Source: Tomocerus qinae (lineage: Eukaryota > Arthropoda > Collembola > Entomobryomorpha > Tomoceridae). Taken from it: a stretch of DNA of 64,000 nucleotides. The position numbers and the translations under genes were made by a program. The stretch covers positions 29,066,201-29,130,200 of the forward strand of contig CM034548.1 of NCBI GenBank assembly GCA_020055645.1, read 5' to 3'. The notes below the pieces were generated by a model. The model saw nothing but the letters and a program-made list of their open reading frames with translations. It ran no database searches and was not told the origin of the DNA. The first letter of the stretch is position 1; the number at the start of each line of letters is the position of its first letter. Shown in pieces: positions 35,552 to 48,400 of the stretch.

Positions 35552-35647
35552 ATTAATGTTGTCGATAATGTACCCCAACGCATACCTTCATGTGCTAAAT
35601 TTAATACATGGAGTTATGCGTTGGGGTACATTATTGAAAACATTAAT
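35552..35647. repeat. Strong hairpin, 33-bp arms
   Basis: 35552-35584 and 35615-35647 are reverse complements apart from two or three mismatches, including ATAATGTACCCCAACGCATA. The loop is about 30 bp. Confidence 0.88.
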
Positions 35648-36444
35648 AAAGAATCTACAGCGTACAGCACAGCATTTGCCTGTGTTAAACTTACGCTCAT
35701 CCAAAGGCGCCAACGCAAGAAAAGCCTATTGAATGACCTCCAGTTTTAAATGTGAATCTTTGAACTAACAATGGTTCCAATTTAAAATGAATTTAATGTA
35801 AGTATTTTAAAAATTCTCGGCTACAATGTAACTTAATTAACAACTGTCAGAGTAAGTGTTTTAATGTTTGCTATTCTAAGGAAGAAAATGTTTTAAACTC
35901 CATTCTGGTCTCGAAGAACTTCAACTCGTGGGTTTCTCCCGGCCATGATCGGGCAGTGTTTTTACAAAAATTATTTTTAGGTGTTAGTGTTACATAACCT
36001 CTTTGATTGCACTATACATTTTCCAGTTTTAACGATCAACGTAATTATTAATTGACAAATAACATCCAACTAATGTTTAATCCACTACCTATCTACATTT
36101 TTAAAAGATTTTTGTCTCAATGTTAAGACCCAATATTCTAGTCTCTCAGTAATCGTCCAGGAGTCTGATTTCATTTTCTCATTTTAAACACTTATACATG
36201 TGAGCAAGTAAGATAACAACGTTTAAATGCAACCTACGGCAAAGCACCGCATTGGCATAAGGTGGGAGAGTTGTAATTTATACGATTATTATCAATTGTT
36301 CTAAGATGAATTTGTTTCTGTCGTAACTGTAAGTTTTATTTTCGTCTTTTCATTTATAAATTCTGCTGAATTGCAAGTTCATTGGCTAACATTGGATTTT
36401 GTTCCCCATTTCGCAGGGGGAGAATAGCCAATCCCGGCTTTGCC

Positions 36445-39400
36445 ATGAGTGGATCGGTTGTACTTGTCACTGAGGCGGACGCCGAAAAGATTGAGCACTA
36501 CGTTGGACTTGCTCAACTATTTGGTGATCCCAATGCTAAGGATGACGCCCGGGTAAAAGCGGCTCAAGAATTGAGCGAAGGATTTGAGGTAAAACTGCTC
36601 AATTATTTGGAATTATGTGCTTCGTTTCATCTTTCAAACTATCTTTCTATATTTATGGGTACAAACGTATTTATATATTTTTGTACTAATTCCTGGAATT
36701 TGCCATTTCCCCATTTTGTCAAACATAAAATACATGCCCAACTAACCAAATCTTTTCATTTAGTTTTGTATTACATTCAATAGTGTAATAACCATTGTAT
36801 GCTCTGTTTGACAAGACTGATAAGAGTACTTAAATGTTAACTACTACTAGGTACACTGTATATATACTTAAATAATTAATGTTGTTGTTGTTACAATGGA
36901 GACTTTAAAGTTTTTATAATCCGAAGGTACGAAACATTAATGGTTCAAGTACGCAGAGTACATACTGGTGCTGGTACGTGCATCATTAATAAAAATGATA
37001 CAGATTAAAATCTTCGATAAATACTCTTCTACAAACAGTCCAAAAAATGAATTACCTGTATTGAGTAAATATGATGCAACAAGATATAAAGTGAAATTAA
37101 AAATACCTGCTACAATAATAATAAGTTAATTTATCTGCGTAATTCATTTTTAGCTCGCCTGAATAAGGCAGCTTATAGAACCGTTTCTATTGATGTCTTA
37201 GAATTGACTCCAACATCTAAGCAATCATATTTTTAAATTGCATTCCTTAATATTTCATTTTTGCAGACGATTTTAGCAAGTCCACACTATGCGACATTCG
37301 TTGAGTCAGCTGTACCTATATTTCTAAAGTTTCTACAAGGAGGAGAGGCTTATTTTGTCGCCGAGTATCATGCTCAGGTATTTACTTTAACCTACAAAAC
37401 GACAAATATATAATATAATACAAATATTTTAACCAACATTGAACGGTGCGAAATTGCCATTCGTTTATCCGTATGTATAACCATCGTCAAAAACATTTAG
37501 CAGTAACTTGTACGTACTAAATGAACTTGTACTTGTAGTGTTAAATATTAAGCATTCGTATGCATAAAGTTATTTCATACTGTGATGCAGAACTATTGTT
37601 GGATGTTGTAGCTATCTAACTATATGATATTAATTTTTGCAATTTAATAATTTTAGCAAGGAAGAAAGACCATATTGGAGCTATTGCATCGAATACCATG
37701 CAATGAGCATATCAGACCACACGTTCGCAACATATTGAATATAATGTTCAAACTTCTCGAAATAGATAACGAGGAGAATGTCATTATATGTCTGAGAATA
37801 ATTATCGAATTACACAAACAATTTCGACCACCTTTTTCACCTGAAGTTCAACAGTTCTTAAATTTTGTTAAGAATGTCTATAAAGACCTACCTGGCCACA
37901 TGGACAAAATATTCGATCCGAAACCTCAGAACAAAGTGAAAGACATTAGTGAAATAAATTTAGGCGTTGTACTTGACGATATTTATGCAGTCACAAGTTT
38001 TCAAAGCGAAAAAAAGAACACGGAGGGGAATAACTTCTCGGTCTTTGTTGTACGAGATGAAAAAGTTTATGCTTTTGATTATTATATTCACTAAATGTAT
38101 TTATATCTACTATTAACTACCATTGACTATGTATGTTAAAATAATTTATGTTTGTTTTGTACAGTACAATGTTCTTCCTAAAGCACGAAACTCTTTGAAG
38201 GTCCTGCAGGAATTACCCATTATTGTCGTCCTTATGTATCAGATATACAAAAACAATGTTCAACAAGAAGTAGCTGAATTCATCCCTATTGTAATGCTGA
38301 CGATAACATTGCAACCGAGTTTACAACAGAGGTTTGTTTACAACACCTTTCATCTATGAGACATTTTTAGTATGAGTTAGCTCAAGTAATATAGTCATTG
38401 TTGTTATGAATTTTTAAGTGAGTTTGTGAAATATTTAATAGGAATAACCCTAACTTCAACAAAGAAGTTTTAGTCGAATTTATGGGTGCTCAAGTGAAAA
38501 CGCTTTCTTTCCTTGCTTACATTATCAAACTTTATCAAGATTTGGTAGTCCAACACAGCAATCTTCTCGTTACGGGACTCATAAATCTCTTAGGTCTCTG
38601 TCCAATGGAAGTAGCCTACTTAAGACGAGAACTGTTCATTGCTGCCCGTCATATAATGGCCACAGACCTCAGATTCAGTAAGAAAACATTTAAAAATACA
38701 ATTTTAAATTGAATTAATGATTTGTTTAAACTTGACACGTTTTAGGTTTTAAGCTACCTGGAATGTTTTTTCAAATTTCAGCTATCATAAATTGTTTTTA
38801 AATATTTTTTCTAGAATTTGTTCCATATATGGACAAACTTTTTGATGAAGAAATATTGTTGGGACGAGGGTGGACAGTTAATGAAACCATGCGTCCTTTG
38901 GCATACAGTACACTGGCTGACCTGGTTCATCATGTACGTCAACATTTGTCCCTTTGCGACCTTAACCGAGCCGTTATGTTTTTTTCTTGTCATGTACATG
39001 ACGAGAGTCTACCATTAAGGTACATTAAATATACTCACTATTAGCTCTAGTCATATTTTGTATTAACAATTTGTTTTTGGCCTTGTAAATGGCGTGAAGT
39101 GGAAAATTATGTTAATACACATCTCTCCCATTGAAAATATTAGTCCCAGTAGTTTCCCTGCTAAACTATTAAGTAAAATGCATGACATACTTTTTTTGTG
39201 GCAATTTCCAGCATCCAAACGATGAGTTGCAAATTACTGTTCAATCTGGTAGAAAGTATTCGCCTAAAGTCTGAATCCGAAGGTGGAAATGGACGGGAGA
39301 TACTGATGAGAATGTTGGATGTTCTCGTGTATAAATTCAAAGTCATCGCTCAAGTTCACATTCCATTCTTTTTAGAAACGTAACGTTTTCATAAATGTAT

Positions 39401-42400
39401 TTTCTACACAAAATACTACACTATGGTTGCGTACTTAAAGTTCGTGTTTATAATTTTATAAATCCAGAAATAAGGAACTAGCAGCTGCGCCTCCAGTTCC
39501 AGTTAAACCTGAACCAGTAGAACAAGCAACGGCAGACGAGCTGTTTGCTAAACAATTAGCAACCGAAGAAAAACCAAAAGAAGAAAGTCGTCGTTTCGGA
39601 TTTCCTTTAGCTCCAATGCAAAATTATTCTTTTACCGAATGCAGAACATTAGTGAAAACTGTTGTATGTGCAGTAAAAACAATATCTTGGGGCATTGCGT
39701 CTTGCAAAGTACGATTTTGTCTATTTAAGTTTATACAGCAAAAATTTATTATTCTTTGATTGCAATCGCAGATTTTTCTAGATAATTAACCTGTTATTTT
39801 CTTACAATAGAATGTGAATCAAGAAACAGTTCCAAACCAGCCAGCCTCCTACAAGCAGTTTACTGCAAAAGAAACAGAAGTATACCTAAGACTGATAAGA
39901 TGGGGATTGAAAGCTGTTGACATATATGCTATAAATGGGCCAACTGTTAATGCCCATGGACAGCAGACTTATATTCCTCAAAGGCCGATAAATACTCAAG
40001 GAGTTCGTTCTAAAGAAGAAAAGGAAGTTTTAGAACATTTTGCAGGAGCGGTATGTAATGTATCTTACTTATGTTTTAGGGAATAATTATTCAATACAAA
40101 TTCAATATTACGCAATTATCTCATTTGCAGTTTACATTGCTGAACAATTACTCTTTTCGTGAGCTATTTGCTGTAAGTATTGACACATTGGTTCAACGGA
40201 TTCACGAGAATAACGCGCTTCAAGTTGTTGCCAATAATCTTTTGGCAAACCCTACCACATCTGCTGTTTTCGCAACCATCCTTGTCGAGTATTTACTTCA
40301 AAAGATGCCAGAAATGGGAGATGATGTCGAAAAAAGTAATTTATATCTTCGCCTGTTCAAATTAGTCTTTGGATCGGTAAGTTTATTTTCTTCTGAAAAC
40401 GAGCAAATGCTTCGTCCGCATTTGAAAGATATTGTTAACAGGTTAGTTTGTTATCATTATTGTTTTGGATTCTTCGTTTCTAAAATAGATAGATAGATGT
40501 ATTCATAAGACTTAAAACTTGTGATGGAATTTGAAAGCGTTTTTCTGGGTTTACAGATCTATGGAACTTGCTCTAAATGCAAAAGATCCATACAACTATT
40601 TCCTACTTTTACGAGCTTTGTTTCGCTCTATTGGCGGTGGGAGTCACGATTTGTTGTACCAAGAATTTCTTCCTCTGTTACCAAGTTTGCTTCAAGGTTA
40701 GTAGTAATTGCTATTGGCGCTGTATAGTGTCTTTTATTTTGAAAAATATTCTAACCTACTTACTTTTATGTATTAGGTCTGAATAGTTTACAATCTGGAC
40801 TACACAAGCAACATATGAAAGACCTGTTTGTGGAATTGTGCTTAACCGTCCCAGTTCGACTCAGTAGTCTTCTCCCTTACTTACCAATGTTGATGGATCC
40901 TCTTGTCTCTGCCCTTAATGGCTCTACAACATTAATTAGCCAAGGATTGCGGACCCTTGAATTATGTGTCGATAACTTACAGCCTGAGTTTTTGTACGAG
41001 CATATACAACCTGTGAGGGCAGAGCTAATGCAGGCTCTGTGGCGTACACTGAGAAGTGCCAATGATTCTACTGCCGTTGTTGCGTTTCGAATATTGGGGA
41101 AATTTGGAGGAAGTAATAGGAAAATGCTTGTGGAACCACAGAAGTTGGAGTTTACAGACAAAACAATTCTAGGCCAATGCTTAACTCTTCATTTTCAAGA
41201 CCACAAAACAACGATATCACTTCCCATTGACAAAATTCTTGAAGTGGCTCTGCAGACCTTGCGATCATTAAATCCCAGTTTGGATTTGTTCTACAAGAAG
41301 CAAGCTTGGGAACTCGTAAAAGCATTTATCATGAGTTCTTCTATTGTGGAAGAAGATCGCTTCATTTCAAACAAAATTATTCTGCACGGGAAAATGAGCG
41401 AAGGGGAGGTCGGACCATCAAGTCTGGCACAACGTCCAGTATTTACAGATGAGAAATGCAGATCAACTTTAACTATGGGTATTGCTGGGATTTTCATTGC
41501 TGTGTGCGTGAAAGAACTGAAAAGGGAAGCCTACATTTTCATGATACCTTTCATTCGACACATTGCATTGGTCATTGTTTCCCAACAAACTGGACCCTTT
41601 TTGGGAAGAATGCATAATATGGATCCATACGTTCTATTTGATGCCATGGCTCAAGTCCTTGCTCATGAAGAACGGGATATGAAGCGACCTGTCCTAGTTG
41701 GACTCTCAATTCTTATGAATTGTATTATAAATATTGTCCGAAGCAAAGATAGGGTAAGTATGCTTTTCCCTATTCAAATCGTTTCTGTCTTAAAAATAGT
41801 AACATGAATGGTAGCGGTTACCAGTAAACTTTGATTTATTGCAATTACTACCAGACGATTTTCCATAATATTGTCTAATTGTTTCTTATTCATTAGTTTA
41901 AAACAATCGTTTATTTACATTTATTTATTGACATTTATTTACAATTACACAAAAAATTGTTTTTCAGGCATGCTCCCTTCCAATGATTGAATATCTCACA
42001 GAGAAAATGTGTAACCTGTGCTATGAAAGAGCCTGGTACACCAAAATGGGCGGTTGTCAAGCTATTAGTTTCTTCTTGGAAAATATGTCTCTTCGTTGGA
42101 TTTTGTCACATCAATTCACTATGGTCAAAGCAATGTATTTCGTTCTCACTGATCTCACAGGAGAAGTCTCTGCTGGAGCTTTGGATATAGCTCGGGAGAA
42201 TTTGGCAAAACTCATTCGTATATGTGCCACTTGTTCAGAAGATAATTTACACGCTCTCAAGGTCAAAAGTCTTCATGACATGACTTTGGAATTTGTAAAG
42301 CAATTAACATCTCCCATAACAAATATCCGAAACCAATCGATGAGAGGATTGGAGCTGCTTGGAGAACATCAATCTAAAAACGTTTCTGCTGTAATGGAAC

Positions 42401-45400
42401 CTCATAGAGACGTGCTAATGGATATGGTACCACCGAAAAAGCATTTAATCAGACATCAATCCATACAATCCCAGCTGGGACTTTTAGACGGAAATACATT
42501 CTGTTTGAGCCTTCGTCCTCGATTGTTTACTCTGGATCTGAATACGATTGAACACAGGAATTTTGTTTCTGAGCTGACTGCTCTGTGTGAAGCGGATGAC
42601 CAAGCTCTATCCAAATTACCATGCTACAAAAACGTGACTAATTTAACACCTGTGAAAATGGCTATCATGCGGGTAGTTGCTCGTGTAGCTCGTTTGAACG
42701 AAGCAGGACCGATCACAAAAGAGAAGATAGTGAGTCTATTTGTAAAAGGAATGGCTTCGGGAAATACAGACTTGATGAACTGTGCTTTTGAATGTCTTCA
42801 AAAGTTTATGGAGGAACACACAGTAGAAGTGGAAATGCAAACAAATGCCCTACGACCAATTTTACACGCATTAACAAATATGCGGACAGTGACGATTCCC
42901 ATCCTGACTCAGTTGTCGTTCTTGTATCAACTTTTCCCAGGTCTCTACACAGACAAAGTTTGGGAGCAACTTTTACAAATTTTACGCAAATGTTTGGAGC
43001 TGGCTTTGGTGGCTCACAGTAAGGCGCCAGCTCGAACTGGAGTTCATGAATTAAAGTTGGCAGTTGCAGTTCTGTCCCTCTTTCCTCTACTTCCTCCTTC
43101 AAACACCCGATTCTTGGAACCGATGGTTAAACTTTGTCTTCAAGCAGAAAAGGCTCTTTTGCTAGGAAAAGGCTGCCCACTTCGCCAGCCACTGATGAAG
43201 TTTCTTTTAAGGCAGCCCCAAGAATACATTGATCTCGTGTTTGCTATGCCGTATTTGAATTTGGCTGAATGGAACAGATTTTTCATCTACTTCCTCCAGC
43301 AAGATGATGCCGAAAAATTGAGACAATGTTTAGTGTTGAAACCCGCAAAACTAATTTACTGTCTAAATATAAAATCTAATCCTATAATTCCGCCGGTTCC
43401 TCCACACGTATTGAATAATGCTGGTGCAGCCACGGCCACCCCTCCGTCTACTCCCACATCAACTGGGTCATCAACACCAACTTCCTCTGCATCCACGCCA
43501 GGCCCTCCTATATTCTCCACCACCGAACAGAATGACATCCAGTATTTGGCTGTAAAAGCCATGACAGTATTGAGTGAATTTGACGAAGATTGGATTTTGG
43601 GGGTAGGGCCTAATCGCGGTGAAGTTGTCAAGTCCCTGAGAACTTTATGGGAAAGCCATGAGTACCAAGCGTCTTGTAACACCCACATTTGCTGTCTTCC
43701 CTCTTCGTCGTCGAAAGATCCAAATCCACCGGCTGCGGCATCTCCCGCTCCTGCGCCAGAACCTTCTCCTGCCCCGAGTGAAGATTCAGCTTCTGGAGCT
43801 GCTAATGGTACTCCAGCAAAGCCTGCTGTTCAGACTCCAACTGTAACTGCCGCCGCGTGGAGTCGACTTCAAGTTCAGACATGGAAAGAGCCCCAGATGA
43901 TAGCAAAATTACTGCTAAGTTACTACAGAAAGAATCCAAGTGATATTGACATGCTGTTCAAGCTACTCCTAGCATTTTGCGGAAAAAGTATTTCTCAATT
44001 TCAATTTCTAAAAGACTTTTTGGAAAAAACAGTCACCAAATATTCGGTTCAATGGAAGCGAGTTGCATTCTTTCAATTTGTTACCACTTTTCAAGAGCGA
44101 GACTACCCCGAGGAACTCAAAGCAAAAATTATCCAATACATTCTCATACCATGCATGGCTTATTGTTTTGAAAAAGGCCAAGGCGATGAGCTTATTGGCT
44201 CCGAACCAATGCCTGATAAAGACAGTACGGACAATATTGTCAGTGTTTTCTTGAGCAAAGTCATAGATCCAGAAAATCCAAATGCTATGCCAGACTCCGT
44301 GCGGATTTTACTGTGTCAACTTTCTTGTCTTTTGGTGGAACAAGCCTCAGCTCATATACACGACGCTTCAAATAAAAAACAAGGGAACAAGTTAAGACGC
44401 CTTATGACTTTTGCATGGCCTTGTTTGCTGTCGAAAACTTGTGTCGACTCCAGCACTAAATATTATGGGCATTTACTCCTGAGTCATATCATTGCTAAAT
44501 TTGCAATTCACAAGCGAATTGTGCTGCAAGTTTTTCACAGTTTACTGAAGGCATCTGCTCTGGAGGCTAAAAATGTGGTGAAACAAGCATTGGAAATAAT
44601 AACTCCTGCTTTACCTTTAAGAATGGAGGATGGTAATACAATGCTAATTCACTGGACGAAGAAAATTCTGTTGGAAGAAGGTCATTCTTTAAGTCAGTTG
44701 ATGCACTTGTTGCAACTTATTGTTCGTCATTGGAGAGTCTACTATCCTGTTCGTCACATGCTGGTCGCTCATATGGTAAGTGCTATTCAGCGTTTAGGAT
44801 TCACTCCGACGAGTACTTTCGAACATCGAAAACTTGCTGTGGAAATGGCAGAAGTTGTTATCAAATGGGAGCTGGAGCGTATCCGAAATGAAGATGATAG
44901 TTCCATTCCTTTAGAAAAGAAACTCAAATCGACACCGTCTCCTTTGATCAATACGACGAAAGCGTTGGAGAAGACTCACACGGACTCTGTGTTAAATTTT
45001 CTTCTTCGTTTAGCTTGTCAAGTGAACGAGCCAAATCCTGCTGCGGGTTCTACAGGCGAGATTCTTTCAAAGAGATGTGTCAGTCTCGTAAAGACAGTAT
45101 TAAAACCGGATGTGTGGTCAGATTGTGATTTAAAGTTGTCATGGTTTGACAAGTTATTCGGAACAATAGATAGTCCTCAGGTGAATAATCCGAATATTTG
45201 CACTGCACTCGAGCTTATGACTTTTATCATTGGAATTCTCCCGAAAGAAAATGTGTTGGAGCATATGAAAGTATTACAAAAGGGGATCTCAGCCTGTATG
45301 ACATGTCAAAATTCCCGAGTAATTAGAGCAGTTCATACGTTTATGACGAAACTCATGAGCGTTTTCCCAACTGAATTCCCTACCAGTAACAATTCTGCGT

Positions 45401-48400
45401 CGACAATGCAAAAATACGAAGAACTGGACACTCTTTACACGTGTGTGAGTAAAGTTGTATACGACGGACTGAGTAATTATGACAAAGTTGCAAATGCAAA
45501 TCCCCAATCTCTTCTTGGCGCTCTGATGATGCTCAAATCTGCTTGTACAAACAATCCTTGCTATATTGACAGGATAATTACCCCTTTCATGAAGGTTTTG
45601 CAACGGTTAGCCAGGGAACATCTAAACCCCGCATCTGCTGATGCGACTTTAGCGACGGAATTACTCGTGCTTAGTCTGGACCTTGTTAAGAATCGTGTGG
45701 GTGTCATGGGAGTAGAAATGAGAAAAGCATTTATTGGAACTGTTCTTGTTGGACTCATCGAAAAGTCCACGGACACTAAAGTCATGCAAGGAATAATTAA
45801 AATGCTGGAGGAATGGGTGAGGAATAAGAATCCCATTGTGATCAACCAAGGTCCAAGTCTGAGGGAGAAATCCATTCTTCTCGTGAAAATGATGCAGAAT
45901 GTAGAAAAGAGATTTTCTGGCGATAATGAACTGATTGGACTGTTTTTAGAACTAATCAATTTCATCTACAGAGATGAACATTTAAAAGTAGGGGAATTAA
46001 ACGCCAAGTTGGAACCAGCTTTCTTGTCCGGGCTTCGATGCACGCAGCCTCTTATTAGGGCGAAATTCTTCCAAGTTTTCGACGCATCCATACGAAGACG
46101 TCTTCATGACAGAATCATGTACATTCTATGCAGTCAAAACTGGGAAGCAATGGGGCCACACTACTGGATCAAGCAGTGCACTGAGTTGCTTCTGTCCACG
46201 GTCATAGATGCAGATGTGGAACTTACTCCTCGAGAAGCAATCATTCCAGGAGTGGCACACAATATGCACAGTGCAGAGCCATATCAAAGAGAAACTTTCT
46301 TGAAAATCGACCCAGATATGAAGGTGGAGCCTTATGATTACGAAGTCGCTTTTATCCAGCAGCTAGAGAATGATATCGAAAATCTCGAGAAAGTTGACGA
46401 GACGGATGAAGCCACTGTTGTTAAAGTTATTGCCAGGATGGAAGACGCTTTTCTAAAGGAAGGCTGGTGCGATCCCTCTCATCCCGTCATAAACGTCAAG
46501 ATGATACTCTTGAAAGAAACAGACTTTGGCCATACCATTTCAGAGCTAAGATTAAGCACATTCATACAATCTGTTATTCAACTCATTCATTTGGACACCA
46601 ACTTGGCTGAAAAAGTCTGGGGAACATTTTTCCCTAGAGCATGGCGAATTTTCTCAGAAAAACAGCAAATGGCCATTGCCAACGACATTGTACCATTTTT
46701 ATGCAGTGGGGTTCACGTTTTACAGCAAACTTGTTATCCAAGTACTATGAATACGTTTGTCGAGGCTCTCTGCGGTTGTATTCCTGCTGTCACAATTAAA
46801 CCGTAAGCAAATGAATATTATTCTTTTGATATTTATTTTAACTGCAACTTGTCCGTTTGCGATTAAGTTTTAATTTTTTTAATGTCAATTTGGAAAGTTG
46901 TTTTCTCCTCACTAGTTTATTAAACTTAGATCATAATTTGAAACTAAATATATTAAAATTGTGTTTTTTATTGCAGAGCTGTCTTGTTTTATCTTGGGCG
47001 TACCCATAATCTGTGGCATAGAATGGCCCTGTTGCTCGAACAAATGGCACTCGATAACGGAAATACTCCACAATTAAAAACAAAGAAAGATGCCGCTGGG
47101 GATTGTTATGATTTCGAACCCAGCGTCCCACCCACAACGAGTCCATCACAGCCATCTCTTCAGCAACAGGAAATCTTAGATGCTCTATCAGAGCTGTATT
47201 CAATGTTAAAAGAAGATGATCTGTGGGCTGGAATGTGGCAACGTAAGGCTAGATATCCAGAGACAAATATAGGCATTGCTTTTGAAATGCAAGGATTTTA
47301 CGAAAAGGCGCAAGGGTCTTATGAGGTTGGAATGTCTAAAGCAAAAGCAGACTTTGCTAATTCGAGTGCTAACATGGCGGTGTTTAGTGAACTGAAGTTG
47401 TGGGAAGATCACTGGATAAAGTAAGAGAATGTTTTAGTTCCTGTATATGTACACAATAGTGACTCTCCTTTGGTTGACCATTGGTTGCTATAAATTCTCG
47501 TCTGTTATTCCAGATGTTCAAAGGAACTTAATCAGTGGGATATCGTTCAAGAATACAGTTCATGTAAAACTGCATCTAATCCAATGGTTGTTATTGAATC
47601 TGCTTGGCGTGTTCCAAATTGGTCATTGATGAAGGAGTCTTTGGCACAAGTAGAAGTTACATGTCCTAAGGATCAAGCCTGGAAAGTTCATTTACTTCGT
47701 GGCTACGTCGCTATATGTTCTAGCGAAGATCAAGATTTGGCTAAAGTTGACCGCTACGTTGAAGGGGCACAAGCTCTATGCATTAAAGAATGGAGAAGAT
47801 TACCAGCGTTAATTTCTAATGTCCACATAAGCGTATTGCAAGCAGCTCAAATGGCAAGCTAACCTAATTAGAACTACTGTGACATTTTGTATTCTACTTT
47901 AAATGGATGGACGTAGAAATCCTAATCTGACCTTTATGCATATTACAGATAGTAGAGCTTCATGAAGCAACACAAATCCACCAAGGGCTTACGCGTACTA
48001 ATTCACTACATGATATGAAATCTGTTGTAAAAACCTGGAGAAATAGATTACCGTGCATTTCAGACGATTTGAGCCATTGGTCAGACATATTTACATGGAG
48101 ACAGCAACATTATCAATTTATTGCTAACCACTTCGATGGACAGAATGATCAAGGCGGCAACCAGACGATGCTCGGTGTACATGCCTCTGCTCAGGTCAGA
48201 ACTGATTTTTCTGTTGACCTACAGCTTACTATAATACCGATTGCTTCCCGAATGATAATATTAGCTGTAAATATTGATGCTAATTGAGTTTAATTTTTGT
48301 TGTAATAGGCGATTTGTCATTTTGGGAAGATTGCCAGAAAACATAACCTGACATCCGTTTGCTTAGAATCGTTGTCAAAGATTTACACAATTCCTAGTGT

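Noticed and set aside
40371-40385. Donor-like GGATCGGTAAGT inside TRRAP exon 10
   Set aside because: Reading through keeps the conserved sequence [15 protein letters not shown], so the site is coding and the real donor is at 40442.
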